The notes under the pieces were generated by a model. That model worked only from the letters and a program-made list of their open reading frames with translations. It had not been told where the DNA came from and did no database searches. 64,000 nt of DNA from JACJYC01 sp964558465 (GTDB taxonomy: Bacteria; Bacteroidota; Bacteroidia; Chitinophagales; Saprospiraceae). The stretch is from NCBI GenBank assembly GCA_964558465.1, contig CAZLEF010000007.1:1-64000 (forward strand), written 5' to 3'. Shown here in pieces: positions 7,637 through 17,792 of this stretch. Each line of letters opens with the position of its first letter. Position 1 is the first letter of the stretch. A program made the translations under genes and the position numbers.

Positions 7637-10600
7637 TCAATTGGTTTCCTCGGCAGGAGGTAAATTATCCAGATAATCCAGGACGACCTGGGTTCCCAGC
7701 GGGTTGGCATATTCGTCTTCCCGCAATTGCGGCGGTACGACTTCGGAAATGACGGCAGGCAGCACCTGCCCAAAAACGCTTCCCTCCAGATGATCCGGCT
7801 CCACGGCCCGGTTTTTGGCCAGTTCCAGGGTATCGATCAGGGTGAATACCAGATCGTCCCAATCCCATTTGCCCGTAAGAACCGGGGTAACGGCCAGCAG
7901 CAGCGATTGCGGCGGCATGGCATCCGGTTGGTCATAATTGAAGGAAATACCGGTGGTTTCTTCCCGGTTTGGGATCAATTCGGTCCATTCATCCATCACA
8001 AGGCCGGCCCGGTTGGCGGTGTGGTCAAACAGGTTGCCGGAGTTGACTAATACAAGGGAGAGTTTGTCCCCCGCGGGGTGATGATCTTCCGGAAAAGGCA
8101 ATCCAAGCCAGTAATCACCAGCGGCAAAAGGCAGTTGCACCGGAGACAAAGACGCGGGCGCCCGGCCCTCCATTTCTTCAATCGTCCGGAAGATTTCCAG
8201 CGCCGCCATGTTTTTTCGAACCTTGGCGATGCCATAAAGCCAGTTGTCCAGGGGAAACAGGCCGCTGTCCGATATTTTCAGTGCGCCGGCCTGTGCGGAA
8301 AGGCCATCGCTGTCCTGGAATTCAAAAAGAGGAATGGCGTTAAAAGCGCGCCCGAACAGGGCCTGGGCGATATTTTTCCATTTTTGCACTTGTTGTTCCG
8401 TCGAAAGGCCGCCCGCCAGTTCGACCAGTATCCGGTCAATTTCAGCGACTTTTTTGACAAGGGTGATGGAGACCACCTGCAACCTCGACAACAGGAATCC
8501 TGCGTTTTCCGGGGTTGTTTCGATACCGGCTGCCGTCAGTGTATTGGGGATGCCGAAATAAAAACACTGCTCCAGCCAATCCAGCGACCGGTTGAAATCC
8601 CCGGCGCTGAACACCGGAGGGGTCGCGACAAAAGCGGCGATCGCTGCCGAGAGCGCAAGCAATTCGTCCTTTGCCGGTTCGATCCTTTGTACCAGTTCAG
8701 GCAGGTTTTGTTTGCCGGGGTTATCGGGATCCGGTTCTTCGACGGGCAGGGACAAGTCTGTGGATGAAAGGGAAAGCGCCCCGCCAATCATTTCCTTGAT
8801 CTGCGCAATAAGCGGCTGGAGTTCATAAATGGTCTTCACCCCCGTTCCCCAGTCTGCGGCGCGGTTTTCGAAGTTCACGGTAATTACCGCTGCATCCGGC
8901 AGGTTTCCTTCCTTGCGGACAGCGTACCGGATCCAATCGGAAAGTTCGTTGTTCGGGCCGTCCGGGTCGGCGCTGACCAGGAAAAGGAGGTCGATGGGAT
9001 GCAGGTCGAAATCTGCCAGGGAATACGACTGATCACCTGTCCCGAAATTGACCAGGAACCGGATACCGGCCGGGTTGCCGACAGCTTCGCCGATCCATTT
9101 ATTGAGCGCGGGTTCTGCTTTGGCCCGGGGAGTCAACGGCTTATTCCAGCCTGCAGGGGGCGTGTTTGCCGGATCCAGACACAGCGCCACCCGGTGGTTG
9201 ACGACGATGCCGGTTCTGGGCGTATAGGGGATCATGGGTTCCGGCAGGGCTTTACCGGCGGCCAGCGCGTCGATGATGGCCGAAGCGCGGACGTGGTTGC
9301 CCTGGACGATCTGGTAAACGCTTTCCGACAGGGCAAGGTCGCCCAATGCGTCAAAAGCATCGGCCATCAGATCAATTTCCCGGATGACGGCTGTCAATTC
9401 GGCATCGCCGCCGCCGTTGTCTTCCACGAGGCCGGTCAGCCATTGCGGGCAGAATTCGAACTGGTTTTGGGTCAGCAGATCAAACAGGCTGGTTTGGGCG
9501 GCAAATTCCAGCAGACCGGTTTCAGCGTAGATTTTGTTGATCAGGTCCAGGCCGTTCACTACATTGGATGCCATTGAAATCCCTGTATCGGCCAGGTCGA
9601 TATCGCCCGCCACCGGGACCGTCAGCGGGAAGGCCTTCCGGAAAGGCTGGATGAACTGATCGAGCTCGGTCTCCAGGTACCTTTCATGCAGGCCCTTTTC
9701 AAATTGGTAACCCAATAAGGCGCCCAACTCCTGGCCGTTGGCAATGCCTTCGATCAGGCCAAGGGCGTTGCGCACGCGGAAAGACGAAAGGTTGACCGCA
9801 AACTGGTTGTGCAGGTCTTCATCCTGTGCATTGGCCTGGTAGCCGCTCCGCAACACGGCTGCGGCCACCGCCTGGTTGATGGACGGGGCGTGGATGAACC
9901 CCTGGTTAGCGGCGTCGGTATAAATCGTATCCCCTTCCTGGACCAGTTTGGCCGGGACGCCTTTTGCCAGGCGCCGTTCTCCGCCGGGACGCAGGTTTTC
10001 CACCCAGCAAAAAGCGCCCAGGTGGATGCCGGCCGGTTGCGCCGCCCTTTGTTCCGCCAGCCGTTGGTTGGCCAGGCCAAGCATCCAGGCGTCCAGCCGG
10101 TAATAACACAGGTCGAGGTGTTCGATCAGAAGCTGGTTGAGTTTGCGGGTGGACAGGGTGGCCAGCCTGCCCAGTTCACCGCGGAACTGATCGATCTGGC
10201 CGAGATAGGGCTGATGCGCTGAAAATCCCTGCCCCGCGTGGTAGAACAAGTAAGTGGCCAGAGATTTTTTATCCGCTCCTGCATTGAGGTATTCAAAAAA
10301 AACATTGTTCGAAATGATGTCGCTGTCCGCTGCATCAAAATCAAAGGAAAAAGAAAAATTGGCCCCGGACTGGACGGAATCGAGGGTAAAATCCAGGAAC
10401 AGGTAAGACCATTTGGACCTGAATTTTTGCTCCGGGCTCATGTAGTGATCACTGCTGCCGATGACCCGCCGGAAGGCCTTGCTGAAAAACCCCTCGTGTT
10501 CGAGGATATCGAGCGCTGCATTGCGATAGACCAACAAGGCAGATTGCCGCAGCAGGAGGTACAACAACGACCTGGAAGGAAATTCCGCCGCATTGTTGTC

Positions 10601-13600
10601 TTTCAGGATCTCGTACAGATTCCGGTCGAGCAGGGTCTGGATATAGTTCAATCCGGCGTCATCCGGAACAAGCGCGGTCTCATCGGAAGGAAGCTGGTTG
10701 TCGACCAATTCCCCCATGATCCCGGCGTTATCCTCCAGGTAGCGGCTTCTGAAGGCCCTGGATTTTTCAAAATGGCCGGATGCCCGTGGGACAATTTCAT
10801 CGCCGAACATTCCGGCGTCCAATACCGGTTTGAAGATGGCGTACAAGCGGTCCGGTCCAAACAGGTCTTCCTCCTGGTATTCGCCGATAAAACCGGAACT
10901 GGCGGAAGCCGATCCCCGGTAAGCAATGTTAACCCCATAGCGGTAATAAGCCTCTGCTGAGGTGGGGTGTAATCCGAGCATCTCCATGAATTGACCCTGG
11001 GGGTCGGTGTTTCCTGCTATTTTTTCGGACCAGAGGGCTTTTTCATTGCGGATATCCGTCCAATAACCGTTTAAAATATCCAGGGTTTGTTTCAGGCGGA
11101 TATTAAACCGGAGCTTAAGCTTTTTTTCATTGGCCGGAGCAGGCAGGTTGTTTGAATTAAAGACCCCGTCGAATTCAAACCTTGAAAATGCCGAGGTCGG
11201 GAGGATCCCGTAAGGTTGTGAACCCACCCGAAGAGCTGGCAGGATGCCGCGGGCCGTTACGGAAGTATTGAAATAAGACAAAACCCGTTCGATATTGTCG
11301 TAAGTGAACACGCCCTCCATCATTTCCTCCATATAATCCCGGATGGTTGCCCAGGACAATACCCGGTTCATCAGCAAGGCGTCGCTGATCTCTGTTTCTC
11401 CGGCATTTTTGATGTGCTGCAGGATTTCCGGCCGGATGCCCAGGGCGTCGGCAACCCGTTTCCCATCGGCGAATTCGATCGGGTCTGCGGCGTCGGGGTC
11501 GAAAAGCCCCTCGCCCATTTCACGAGCATGCGCGCCCGCGTAGTCGGTATCTTCCGGGGCGTAAGCGGTGTTTTCGGTCTCCGTATTGTTGGTAGGCGTC
11601 CCGGTTTTGAGCAGATCCAGTCCGTTTGGAGAATAATGGTGGTTCCGGATCAGATCTTCCAGCAATTGTTGGGATTCAAGCTCCGTTTTTTCCGCAACGC
11701 CCAAAACAAAAACCTGGTCAAAACCTGTTTCGGCTTCCGCTTCCGACAAAGGAACGACGAGCCCCATGCCCTTTTTCACCGCTTCTTCAAAATCCGTCAT
11801 CCAGCGAATGCCGGGTTCAACGATCAGGTTTCCGAATTCATCGTATTGGTAGGGATCATCCTCGCCCGTTTTGTCGAACAGCGAGGGGTCCATCCCCAGG
11901 GCAAGGTTGGGTGGAACGGGTTGGCCAACCACGATATGCTGAAATTCGCCGGCAGAGCGGGTAATGACCGCAAAACGGTCGGGCAGGACTTTGGAATGGG
12001 GGGTCTGCGTCCAGCCCGACGATTTCCGGGTCACGGGCGGAAACTGGAAGGGAATCTCCACCGGTTGCAGGTATTGTTTGGCGGAAACGCCCCTGATGCG
12101 GGATAAAGTCCCTTGCACTTGCCGGAATGCTTCCGGAATTTTCAACAGGTTGGCGGCCTTGCTTGTGGTGGTTTTGCCGGCTTCCCTGATCTTAGGCCCG
12201 CCTGGTTTCCCGGCCAGGGCTGAAATCCTGGAATGGATGTTCCGGGCCAACAAGATACAGCGCTCCAGCAGAGGGGCGTATTGGGGTTTGTCGCCGAGGC
12301 CGGCTAATTTCTGGTTGATCCGCTGAAGGCGGACCAGGAATTCGTTCACCGGCAGGGTATTGGCGAGCAATTGCAATTTAGGCGCGACCCGCCCGGCCGG
12401 TTCCCCTTTTTTCAAGGTTTCGTGGATCCATTCCAGGTCGGTTTCGACCTGTTTTAACAGATTGACCGGTTTTTGCCTGAACGCCTTGGTATTGGCCGGC
12501 TTATTCAATTTCAGGGGGTCGAGCGACTGGACGATCCAGGCGGTTCGGTTGACCCCAAAACGGGCGCACAACATATTCCAGACCCCCAGCACGAGGTCGG
12601 TGTCCTCCCCGGCCGCCCAAACGGTTTTCCAGTAATCTTTGGCCGCGGTCTCTTCTTCCAGGGTGAGAGCAGGCTCGTGGGTGAATACAAAAATATCGTC
12701 CGGAAAGATGCGCACCCAGAGTTCATTCCTGATCTCGGTCAGCGGGATAACGGACACTTTCTCCGCCTGAAACTGGTAATTGTCGATGGTATTGGAAAAT
12801 GCCGGATAAAATGCTTCGTCAATGGTTTTTGCCAAACCGGAAACCTCGTTTTTTAATGCCGTTTTTTCGAGTGGTTTCAGACTGGAAGCCTGGATATTTT
12901 CCAGGATTTTTTCGAAACCCGCGTTCAAAACATTTCTTTTTTCCGGAACCAGAAATAATCCGGTGTTTTTGCCTTTGTTAAAATTGCTTTTCACCTGGTC
13001 TATGGCAGCGTCAATTTTTATTTTTGTGGTCTCTTTGTTTTGGGTGATCAGATTTAATTGACCGAGGGTATTAAAAAGCGTTTGATCAAATTGATACAGC
13101 GTTTCTATTTTATCCGTTTTGAACAAAGACAATTCCGGTTCATACCCGATCACCACCGGGTCCGGTAAAATAATAAGGTCTTTTTGAAAATTCGTCTGGG
13201 TGGTTTTACCAAGCGGGCCTGCGGTTTTCAGCGAGGCGACGGCGAGGTCCAGTTCGCGCCAGGCCGTTTTGAGCCATCCGTATTGCCGGGCGTTGGCATG
13301 GATCAGTTTCCGGTTGGCGCCAATCAGGATTTTCAGTTCTTTTTTGATTCTTTTTTTAATTGCCGGGCTGTTTTCTCCCGGCAGGCCGGGGTTCAATTCC
13401 AGGGTTTTCAGCCGGGTCAGGGCCTGTAAATTCCTGTAAAATAATTCGTCTGCAAATATCTGGTCCAGTCCGGCAATAAACCCCAGGCGGCTGAACGCAT
13501 TTTTTTCGAGCGACTGGATGGAAGCGGATTGTTTGACCAGTTGCATTTTCTGGTCATTGACAAACGACTGCCAGTTTTTATCGGCATGTATATTTTGTAA

Positions 13601-14383
13601 ATTTTTAAGGACTTTCGGAATGATCTTTTTAATATGTTCATGGGATTTTTTAATGGACTCCAATTGAGATTTTTCCAGGAATTTTAATTTACTGCTTTGC
13701 AACTCCGCGTTGGAATAAAAAGAAAGGAATGCGGCGAACATGTTGGAGACGAACCGGTACAATTTCTTTTTATGGACCGGCCGGGTGAACGGGATCTTAT
13801 GATCGCCGGCCTGGGCAAAACGCAGCTCCAGTTTTTTGATATCGTCCAGCAAAAAAGACGCTGACTGGTAGGTTTGATCGAATGGCGGCTTTTCCTGGGT
13901 CAGCTTCCCTTCCAGTTTGTCCAGGTTGTTCTTCAAAGCTGCGATTTGCTGGGGGTCCGCTTTGGCCGGTTTTATTTTTTCGGTTTCCTGGCGGATGGCG
14001 GTTGTAAAATCTGCGATCCAGGTTCTTTGTTTCCAGGGCAGGTCCGGCAGTATTTTGTCGAGCAGGTCACCTGTTTTGGTCAGTTTACCCTGAACGGCAG
14101 TCAACAATTCCTGGGTTTCTTTTTTGCTGATGCCGGAAAGGTCTTGCGACAGGAGGACCTGGCTTTCGGCGAGGCTGATCAGGGGGTTTTCAATTCCGGT
14201 TTCCCGGCCTGCGGCGGCGGCTGCCGGTCGTTCGACTTTCATGAACCTCGTTTCCATCCGGACGGGCAGCAGCAGAAAAGGAATACCGTCCGTTTTGCCG
14301 GCCACGGCGTCGCGGATCTGATCCAGTTTGGGGTCGGTATATTTGGCTTTGATCATACTCATCGTTTTTGGATTTTGGGTCAC
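7637..14383 (-). CDS. Giant conserved protein of unknown function (about 2248 aa)
   Basis: The start is a GTG overlapping the TGA of the preceding gene (GTGA); ATGs seven and nine codons later are alternatives. Near the N-terminus LLLPVRMETRF is followed by about 500 residues rich in Lys, Glu and Leu, likely helical or coiled coil. Then come LWVRIFPDDIFVFTHEP (about residue 553) and RVGSQPYGILP (about residue 1050), both stretches I remember from unassigned proteins in other phyla. The C-terminal third holds GTGDQSYSLADFDLHPIDLL and a final LLLAVTPVLTGKWDWDD segment. No signal peptide, membrane helix or known enzyme signature was seen. A large cytoplasmic scaffold or injected particle component is possible, but function is unknown. 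Confidence 0.85.
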   Translation of the reverse strand: MTQNPKTMSMIKAKYTDPKLDQIRDAVAGKTDGIPFLLLPVRMETRFMKVERPAAAAAGRETGIENPLISLAESQVLLSQDLSGISKKETQELLTAVQGKLTKTGDLLDKILPDLPWKQRTWIADFTTAIRQETEKIKPAKADPQQIAALKNNLDKLEGKLTQEKPPFDQTYQSASFLLDDIKKLELRFAQAGDHKIPFTRPVHKKKLYRFVSNMFAAFLSFYSNAELQSSKLKFLEKSQLESIKKSHEHIKKIIPKVLKNLQNIHADKNWQSFVNDQKMQLVKQSASIQSLEKNAFSRLGFIAGLDQIFADELFYRNLQALTRLKTLELNPGLPGENSPAIKKRIKKELKILIGANRKLIHANARQYGWLKTAWRELDLAVASLKTAGPLGKTTQTNFQKDLIILPDPVVIGYEPELSLFKTDKIETLYQFDQTLFNTLGQLNLITQNKETTKIKIDAAIDQVKSNFNKGKNTGLFLVPEKRNVLNAGFEKILENIQASSLKPLEKTALKNEVSGLAKTIDEAFYPAFSNTIDNYQFQAEKVSVIPLTEIRNELWVRIFPDDIFVFTHEPALTLEEETAAKDYWKTVWAAGEDTDLVLGVWNMLCARFGVNRTAWIVQSLDPLKLNKPANTKAFRQKPVNLLKQVETDLEWIHETLKKGEPAGRVAPKLQLLANTLPVNEFLVRLQRINQKLAGLGDKPQYAPLLERCILLARNIHSRISALAGKPGGPKIREAGKTTTSKAANLLKIPEAFRQVQGTLSRIRGVSAKQYLQPVEIPFQFPPVTRKSSGWTQTPHSKVLPDRFAVITRSAGEFQHIVVGQPVPPNLALGMDPSLFDKTGEDDPYQYDEFGNLIVEPGIRWMTDFEEAVKKGMGLVVPLSEAEAETGFDQVFVLGVAEKTELESQQLLEDLIRNHHYSPNGLDLLKTGTPTNNTETENTAYAPEDTDYAGAHAREMGEGLFDPDAADPIEFADGKRVADALGIRPEILQHIKNAGETEISDALLMNRVLSWATIRDYMEEMMEGVFTYDNIERVLSYFNTSVTARGILPALRVGSQPYGILPTSAFSRFEFDGVFNSNNLPAPANEKKLKLRFNIRLKQTLDILNGYWTDIRNEKALWSEKIAGNTDPQGQFMEMLGLHPTSAEAYYRYGVNIAYRGSASASSGFIGEYQEEDLFGPDRLYAIFKPVLDAGMFGDEIVPRASGHFEKSRAFRSRYLEDNAGIMGELVDNQLPSDETALVPDDAGLNYIQTLLDRNLYEILKDNNAAEFPSRSLLYLLLRQSALLVYRNAALDILEHEGFFSKAFRRVIGSSDHYMSPEQKFRSKWSYLFLDFTLDSVQSGANFSFSFDFDAADSDIISNNVFFEYLNAGADKKSLATYLFYHAGQGFSAHQPYLGQIDQFRGELGRLATLSTRKLNQLLIEHLDLCYYRLDAWMLGLANQRLAEQRAAQPAGIHLGAFCWVENLRPGGERRLAKGVPAKLVQEGDTIYTDAANQGFIHAPSINQAVAAAVLRSGYQANAQDEDLHNQFAVNLSSFRVRNALGLIEGIANGQELGALLGYQFEKGLHERYLETELDQFIQPFRKAFPLTVPVAGDIDLADTGISMASNVVNGLDLINKIYAETGLLEFAAQTSLFDLLTQNQFEFCPQWLTGLVEDNGGGDAELTAVIREIDLMADAFDALGDLALSESVYQIVQGNHVRASAIIDALAAGKALPEPMIPYTPRTGIVVNHRVALCLDPANTPPAGWNKPLTPRAKAEPALNKWIGEAVGNPAGIRFLVNFGTGDQSYSLADFDLHPIDLLFLVSADPDGPNNELSDWIRYAVRKEGNLPDAAVITVNFENRAADWGTGVKTIYELQPLIAQIKEMIGGALSLSSTDLSLPVEEPDPDNPGKQNLPELVQRIEPAKDELLALSAAIAAFVATPPVFSAGDFNRSLDWLEQCFYFGIPNTLTAAGIETTPENAGFLLSRLQVVSITLVKKVAEIDRILVELAGGLSTEQQVQKWKNIAQALFGRAFNAIPLFEFQDSDGLSAQAGALKISDSGLFPLDNWLYGIAKVRKNMAALEIFRTIEEMEGRAPASLSPVQLPFAAGDYWLGLPFPEDHHPAGDKLSLVLVNSGNLFDHTANRAGLVMDEWTELIPNREETTGISFNYDQPDAMPPQSLLLAVTPVLTGKWDWDDLVFTLIDTLELAKNRAVEPDHLEGSVFGQVLPAVISEVVPPQLREDEYANPLGTQVVLDYLDNLPPAEETN

Positions 14384-17300
14384 AACATTTCAGCGGCGTG
14401 GCGGGCAAAAATTACCGGGTTCTGATAAAGGATAGAAGCCATATCCGCTGAATTGGCAGCCCATTGCGGCACAGGTCCGTCTGCCGGCGGGTTGTCGATC
14501 TGAACACTGGTTTTCAGATCGATCACATAAGTATTCAATTTATTTTTTGCATTCACCAGGTGTTCCCAGGTCAGGTCGTTCCAGGTTGAGGGGTTGGAAT
14601 CGGGCATGACGTCTGTATTACCCAGTTCATCGGCGTAGTCGTCCATGCCGAATTTGACCTGCCCCGGCCGTTCCCGGAATACAAAGAACCAGCCCGGATT
14701 TTTACCGGCGGTATTGGCCCCACTGTCGTAAATCCGCTCTCCTTCCGCCTCCTCCGTGGTCAGCGGAAAGCCGAACAGGAAAACATCCGGCGTAAGCTCC
14801 GCAGAGAAAGAAGGAAACAGGGTATTGTCTTCCGTGATATCGTCCGGCAGCAGCCTGGGCGCGGAGGGGTCGACCGGGTCGTACAAGGCTTTCTGGGCGT
14901 AGATAATGGTATCGGGGTATTTGAGCAGGAGATCGCCCCTGACCACCAACACCAGGTTGCCTGCATCGGGGTTGGCCCGGTTGGCGCCCAGTGCGGATCT
15001 CCATTGGTGGATCTCCTTGATGTCTTTGGTCATTTCCTCATCCGTTTCGAAGGCATTGTCGGCGGCGTCCCAGAATTGCCGGAAATAAGAACCCCGCTGG
15101 TCGGTAGGGTATTCCCGCCAGAGCAGTTCCCGGGCCATTTCGTGGTTGAGCCCGGCGAGGTAGGCTTCGATAAAAGCCTGGTTGGTTTCCAGAATGGTCA
15201 GGGAGTTTTTCGGCAGTTTTTCAATATTGGGCAGGATAAAATTCTGCGAGATCTTGCTCAGTTCCAAATACATGGGGTCCTCAAATTTGGGGTAAGCCAT
15301 GATGGGTTTCATCGTTTCCAGCGGTTGAAACGCTCCGTTTTTCCAAACCCGGAGGTTCTGCAACACCCTGGCGGGAATGGTGACTTCTGGGTCCAGTTTC
15401 AGGCGAATATGGTCGAATGTATTTCCGAGGTCGGCGATGGGGGCCCGAAGTTGGGGTTGGACAAAAGCGGCGCTGGCGCTGACGGTCGAAAAGCCGGCAA
15501 AAACCCCTTCGTACATTTCGATATCGGCCAGGGTGGTTGCTTTTCCGATGCGCTCCGTTTCGTCTTCTGCCAGGTCGCGGTAAATGAGGACCTGGTGGTG
15601 TAATTTGCCGCTGGACGGCAGGGCGCCTTCGTCCGCGCTGCCGGTTTGTCCGGCAAAAACCGTGTTATAGGCGCCGGATTCCAGTTTGACCTCGATCTGG
15701 TCGCCTGATCTGGCGTACAGAATGATCTGGTTGACAGCGTCTGAAACCCTCGATTTGATGCCGTTCCACCGCACAGGATCGGTGAGCCGGATATTTTCGT
15801 ATTCCCCGGTTGACAGGTTGATCTGGTTTTTGATCGCATTTTTATTGAGGGTGGTCAGATCGGCGTTTTCAATGGAAAAGAACAGGAGGTCGCGCACCAG
15901 GTAGGCATCTTCCTGCAGATAGCTGGTTTTGGCTGCTCCGATCGCGGCAGTCACCTCTGCTGCGGACATCGCATTGACGGAAGGTTTCTTGAGTTTGGCA
16001 GCCGTAATATCCGGGTCGGTAAATTGGTCGGCTCCGGTGTTAAAATTAGGGATCACCTGGTCGTGGATGCCTTTTCCTGCGCCGGCAGACTGGTTGATCG
16101 ATCGCGTCGACTTTTTCCCGGGGCGGGTCAGGCGGGTGAAGGCCGGGCTTTTGGCGGCCAGCGGCGTCCTGCTCAACCTGAATTCCTGATTCACTGTGAT
16201 GCTGCCACCGGCGTCGAGTATCCGGTTATGCGTAGCATTTGTGATGCGGGTAAACTTGTCATCGCTTGTATTGACGAGGTGTTTTTTGTAGATCGACCGG
16301 TTCGCCATTTTGGCCAGTTCGGCCTCCCGGATCTGCTGGTTGGCCAGGTTCACGTCTCCGACCTGGCGCCAGGCCTGATCCATCAGTTCTTCCTGCAGGG
16401 TTTTGACCGTTTCGGTTCCCAGGCCTGCGGCGCCGCGATACCGCGGGTCCAGGTTCAGTTTTTCGACCCAGGGGCTGTTGGCGGCGACGCCGAGTTTTTT
16501 GATCATGGCGTGCCAGTATCCATAGATGGGGGGCACGATCATGGGGTCTTCTGTAAAAGGGGCGTTGTAAAAAGGGTTGACGGCAGCATCCAGAACGGCC
16601 TGATTACCTGTATCGGCAGCATCGACAGACAGATTGAGCAGGTTTTTGAGCTTATTCCGGAAGGATTTGTCGCCCTGACCGGCCGGAAATGGGTCGGGCA
16701 CAAAATCGGGCGGGCGGAGCGCGCCTTCAAAACCAAGGGTTTTTGAGGCGGCTACCCCATCGAGGTCGTAGCCGGGCGACTGGATATCCATCGGCATTTT
16801 GCCCGATTCCGGTTCGGTGGGAAAGGGCTGGAGGATGGAAACCAGGGTTTCAAAGTCGCCGAGTTTGCCGGTCCGGAATTCCCAGGAATAATAAAAGGGG
16901 AAGGAAAAAGCGTTGAAACCGTCCACATCGGCAACGGTCACTTGTCCGTTTTCCTTTTTCCAGGCTGCAGCCTGGGCTTTTATGCCGGTAGCCGGTTTGC
17001 CAAACCCTGCCAAACGCCCCGTTTCAAATGCAGGGATCAGGAAGGCCGTGTAATCCCTGTTTTTCTGCAATTTCCGGGGGCACAAGACCCGTGAAATGCC
17101 GGTATCCGGATTTTCATCCAGGGCAGTCTCCACCTCCTGCGCCAGGTTGCCCGCCGGCATAGACTGATTGAGGTGGACGTGGGCCCAGGCCCAGGTTTCG
17201 TCGTGGTTGCAGAACACCTGGTTGACGGCCGATTCATTAATGGCGATACTGGGCAAGCCGGCCCCGTTGTCCCGCCGCTCGAATTCTCCGTTTTCCAGAA

Positions 17301-17712
17301 CGATCAGTGCGATCCAGGGCCGGAGTTTTGCGGTGTCGGGGCCTGAACTTGCCGGACTGACGGGGGTGTACCGCCAGGGGAAATCTTCTTCGTAAAATTC
17401 GAGATAAGCCAGGAGATTGGCTTCGAAATTGTTGACATGGGCTGCAGGTTCCGTTCGGAGGATCGCCGCCGGGTTGATGCCCACGATATCCGCCGGGCCG
17501 GCCACATTGACGGTTTTGCCGACCAGTTCCTCGCCCGAGCCTCCGTCCAGGAGGTCGTACCCGATCACCAGTTCTACATTGAGTTTGGCCCGTTCGTCGG
17601 CGTATGCACTGCCGGCCACGTCGGCCCCGAGGGCGTCCTGTTCTGCAATTTTGTTGCCAAGGCCTCGCCGCAGCCAGGGGATGAAGGAATAATGGGCTAA
17701 TGTTTCGGACAT
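14380..17712 (-). CDS. Conserved protein of unknown function (1110 aa)
   Basis: A soluble protein starting at ATG 17712. The N-terminal 150 residues carry FIPWLRRGLGN, then GPADIVGINPAAILRTEP, a NNFEANLLAYLEF segment and LRPWIALIVLENGEF. This order looks like a recurring family I associate with operons that also hold the 640- and 2248-residue types; this is recollection. The middle has a basic, low-complexity stretch near RLTRPGKKSTRS. The C-terminal part has LVLVVRGDLLLKYPDTIIYA and PGWFFVFRERPGQVKFGMDD. No signal peptide or catalytic motif was found. Its stop overlaps the start of the 2248-residue gene by four bases, so they form one transcription unit. Confidence 0.85.
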   Translation of the reverse strand: MSETLAHYSFIPWLRRGLGNKIAEQDALGADVAGSAYADERAKLNVELVIGYDLLDGGSGEELVGKTVNVAGPADIVGINPAAILRTEPAAHVNNFEANLLAYLEFYEEDFPWRYTPVSPASSGPDTAKLRPWIALIVLENGEFERRDNGAGLPSIAINESAVNQVFCNHDETWAWAHVHLNQSMPAGNLAQEVETALDENPDTGISRVLCPRKLQKNRDYTAFLIPAFETGRLAGFGKPATGIKAQAAAWKKENGQVTVADVDGFNAFSFPFYYSWEFRTGKLGDFETLVSILQPFPTEPESGKMPMDIQSPGYDLDGVAASKTLGFEGALRPPDFVPDPFPAGQGDKSFRNKLKNLLNLSVDAADTGNQAVLDAAVNPFYNAPFTEDPMIVPPIYGYWHAMIKKLGVAANSPWVEKLNLDPRYRGAAGLGTETVKTLQEELMDQAWRQVGDVNLANQQIREAELAKMANRSIYKKHLVNTSDDKFTRITNATHNRILDAGGSITVNQEFRLSRTPLAAKSPAFTRLTRPGKKSTRSINQSAGAGKGIHDQVIPNFNTGADQFTDPDITAAKLKKPSVNAMSAAEVTAAIGAAKTSYLQEDAYLVRDLLFFSIENADLTTLNKNAIKNQINLSTGEYENIRLTDPVRWNGIKSRVSDAVNQIILYARSGDQIEVKLESGAYNTVFAGQTGSADEGALPSSGKLHHQVLIYRDLAEDETERIGKATTLADIEMYEGVFAGFSTVSASAAFVQPQLRAPIADLGNTFDHIRLKLDPEVTIPARVLQNLRVWKNGAFQPLETMKPIMAYPKFEDPMYLELSKISQNFILPNIEKLPKNSLTILETNQAFIEAYLAGLNHEMARELLWREYPTDQRGSYFRQFWDAADNAFETDEEMTKDIKEIHQWRSALGANRANPDAGNLVLVVRGDLLLKYPDTIIYAQKALYDPVDPSAPRLLPDDITEDNTLFPSFSAELTPDVFLFGFPLTTEEAEGERIYDSGANTAGKNPGWFFVFRERPGQVKFGMDDYADELGNTDVMPDSNPSTWNDLTWEHLVNAKNKLNTYVIDLKTSVQIDNPPADGPVPQWAANSADMASILYQNPVIFARHAAEML

Positions 17713-17725
17713 CTTTTTTTTTTGG

Positions 17726-17787
17726 TTGACGGTGGACGGTGGACGGTGGACGGCTGACGGTTGACGGCTGACGGCCTACGGTAGGCC
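17726..17787. repeat. Tandem heptamer repeat (NNGACGG, eight units) with end hairpin
   Basis: Eight 7-bp units from 17726 to 17781: ttgacgg, tggacgg three times, ctgacgg, ttgacgg, ctgacgg, cctacgg. The last overlaps a small palindrome, ggcctacggtaggcc (17773-17787). It fills nearly the whole 80-bp gap between two operon genes, ending six bases from the stop of the DUF6603-like gene. Confidence 0.9.
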
Positions 17788-17792
17788 GGCAC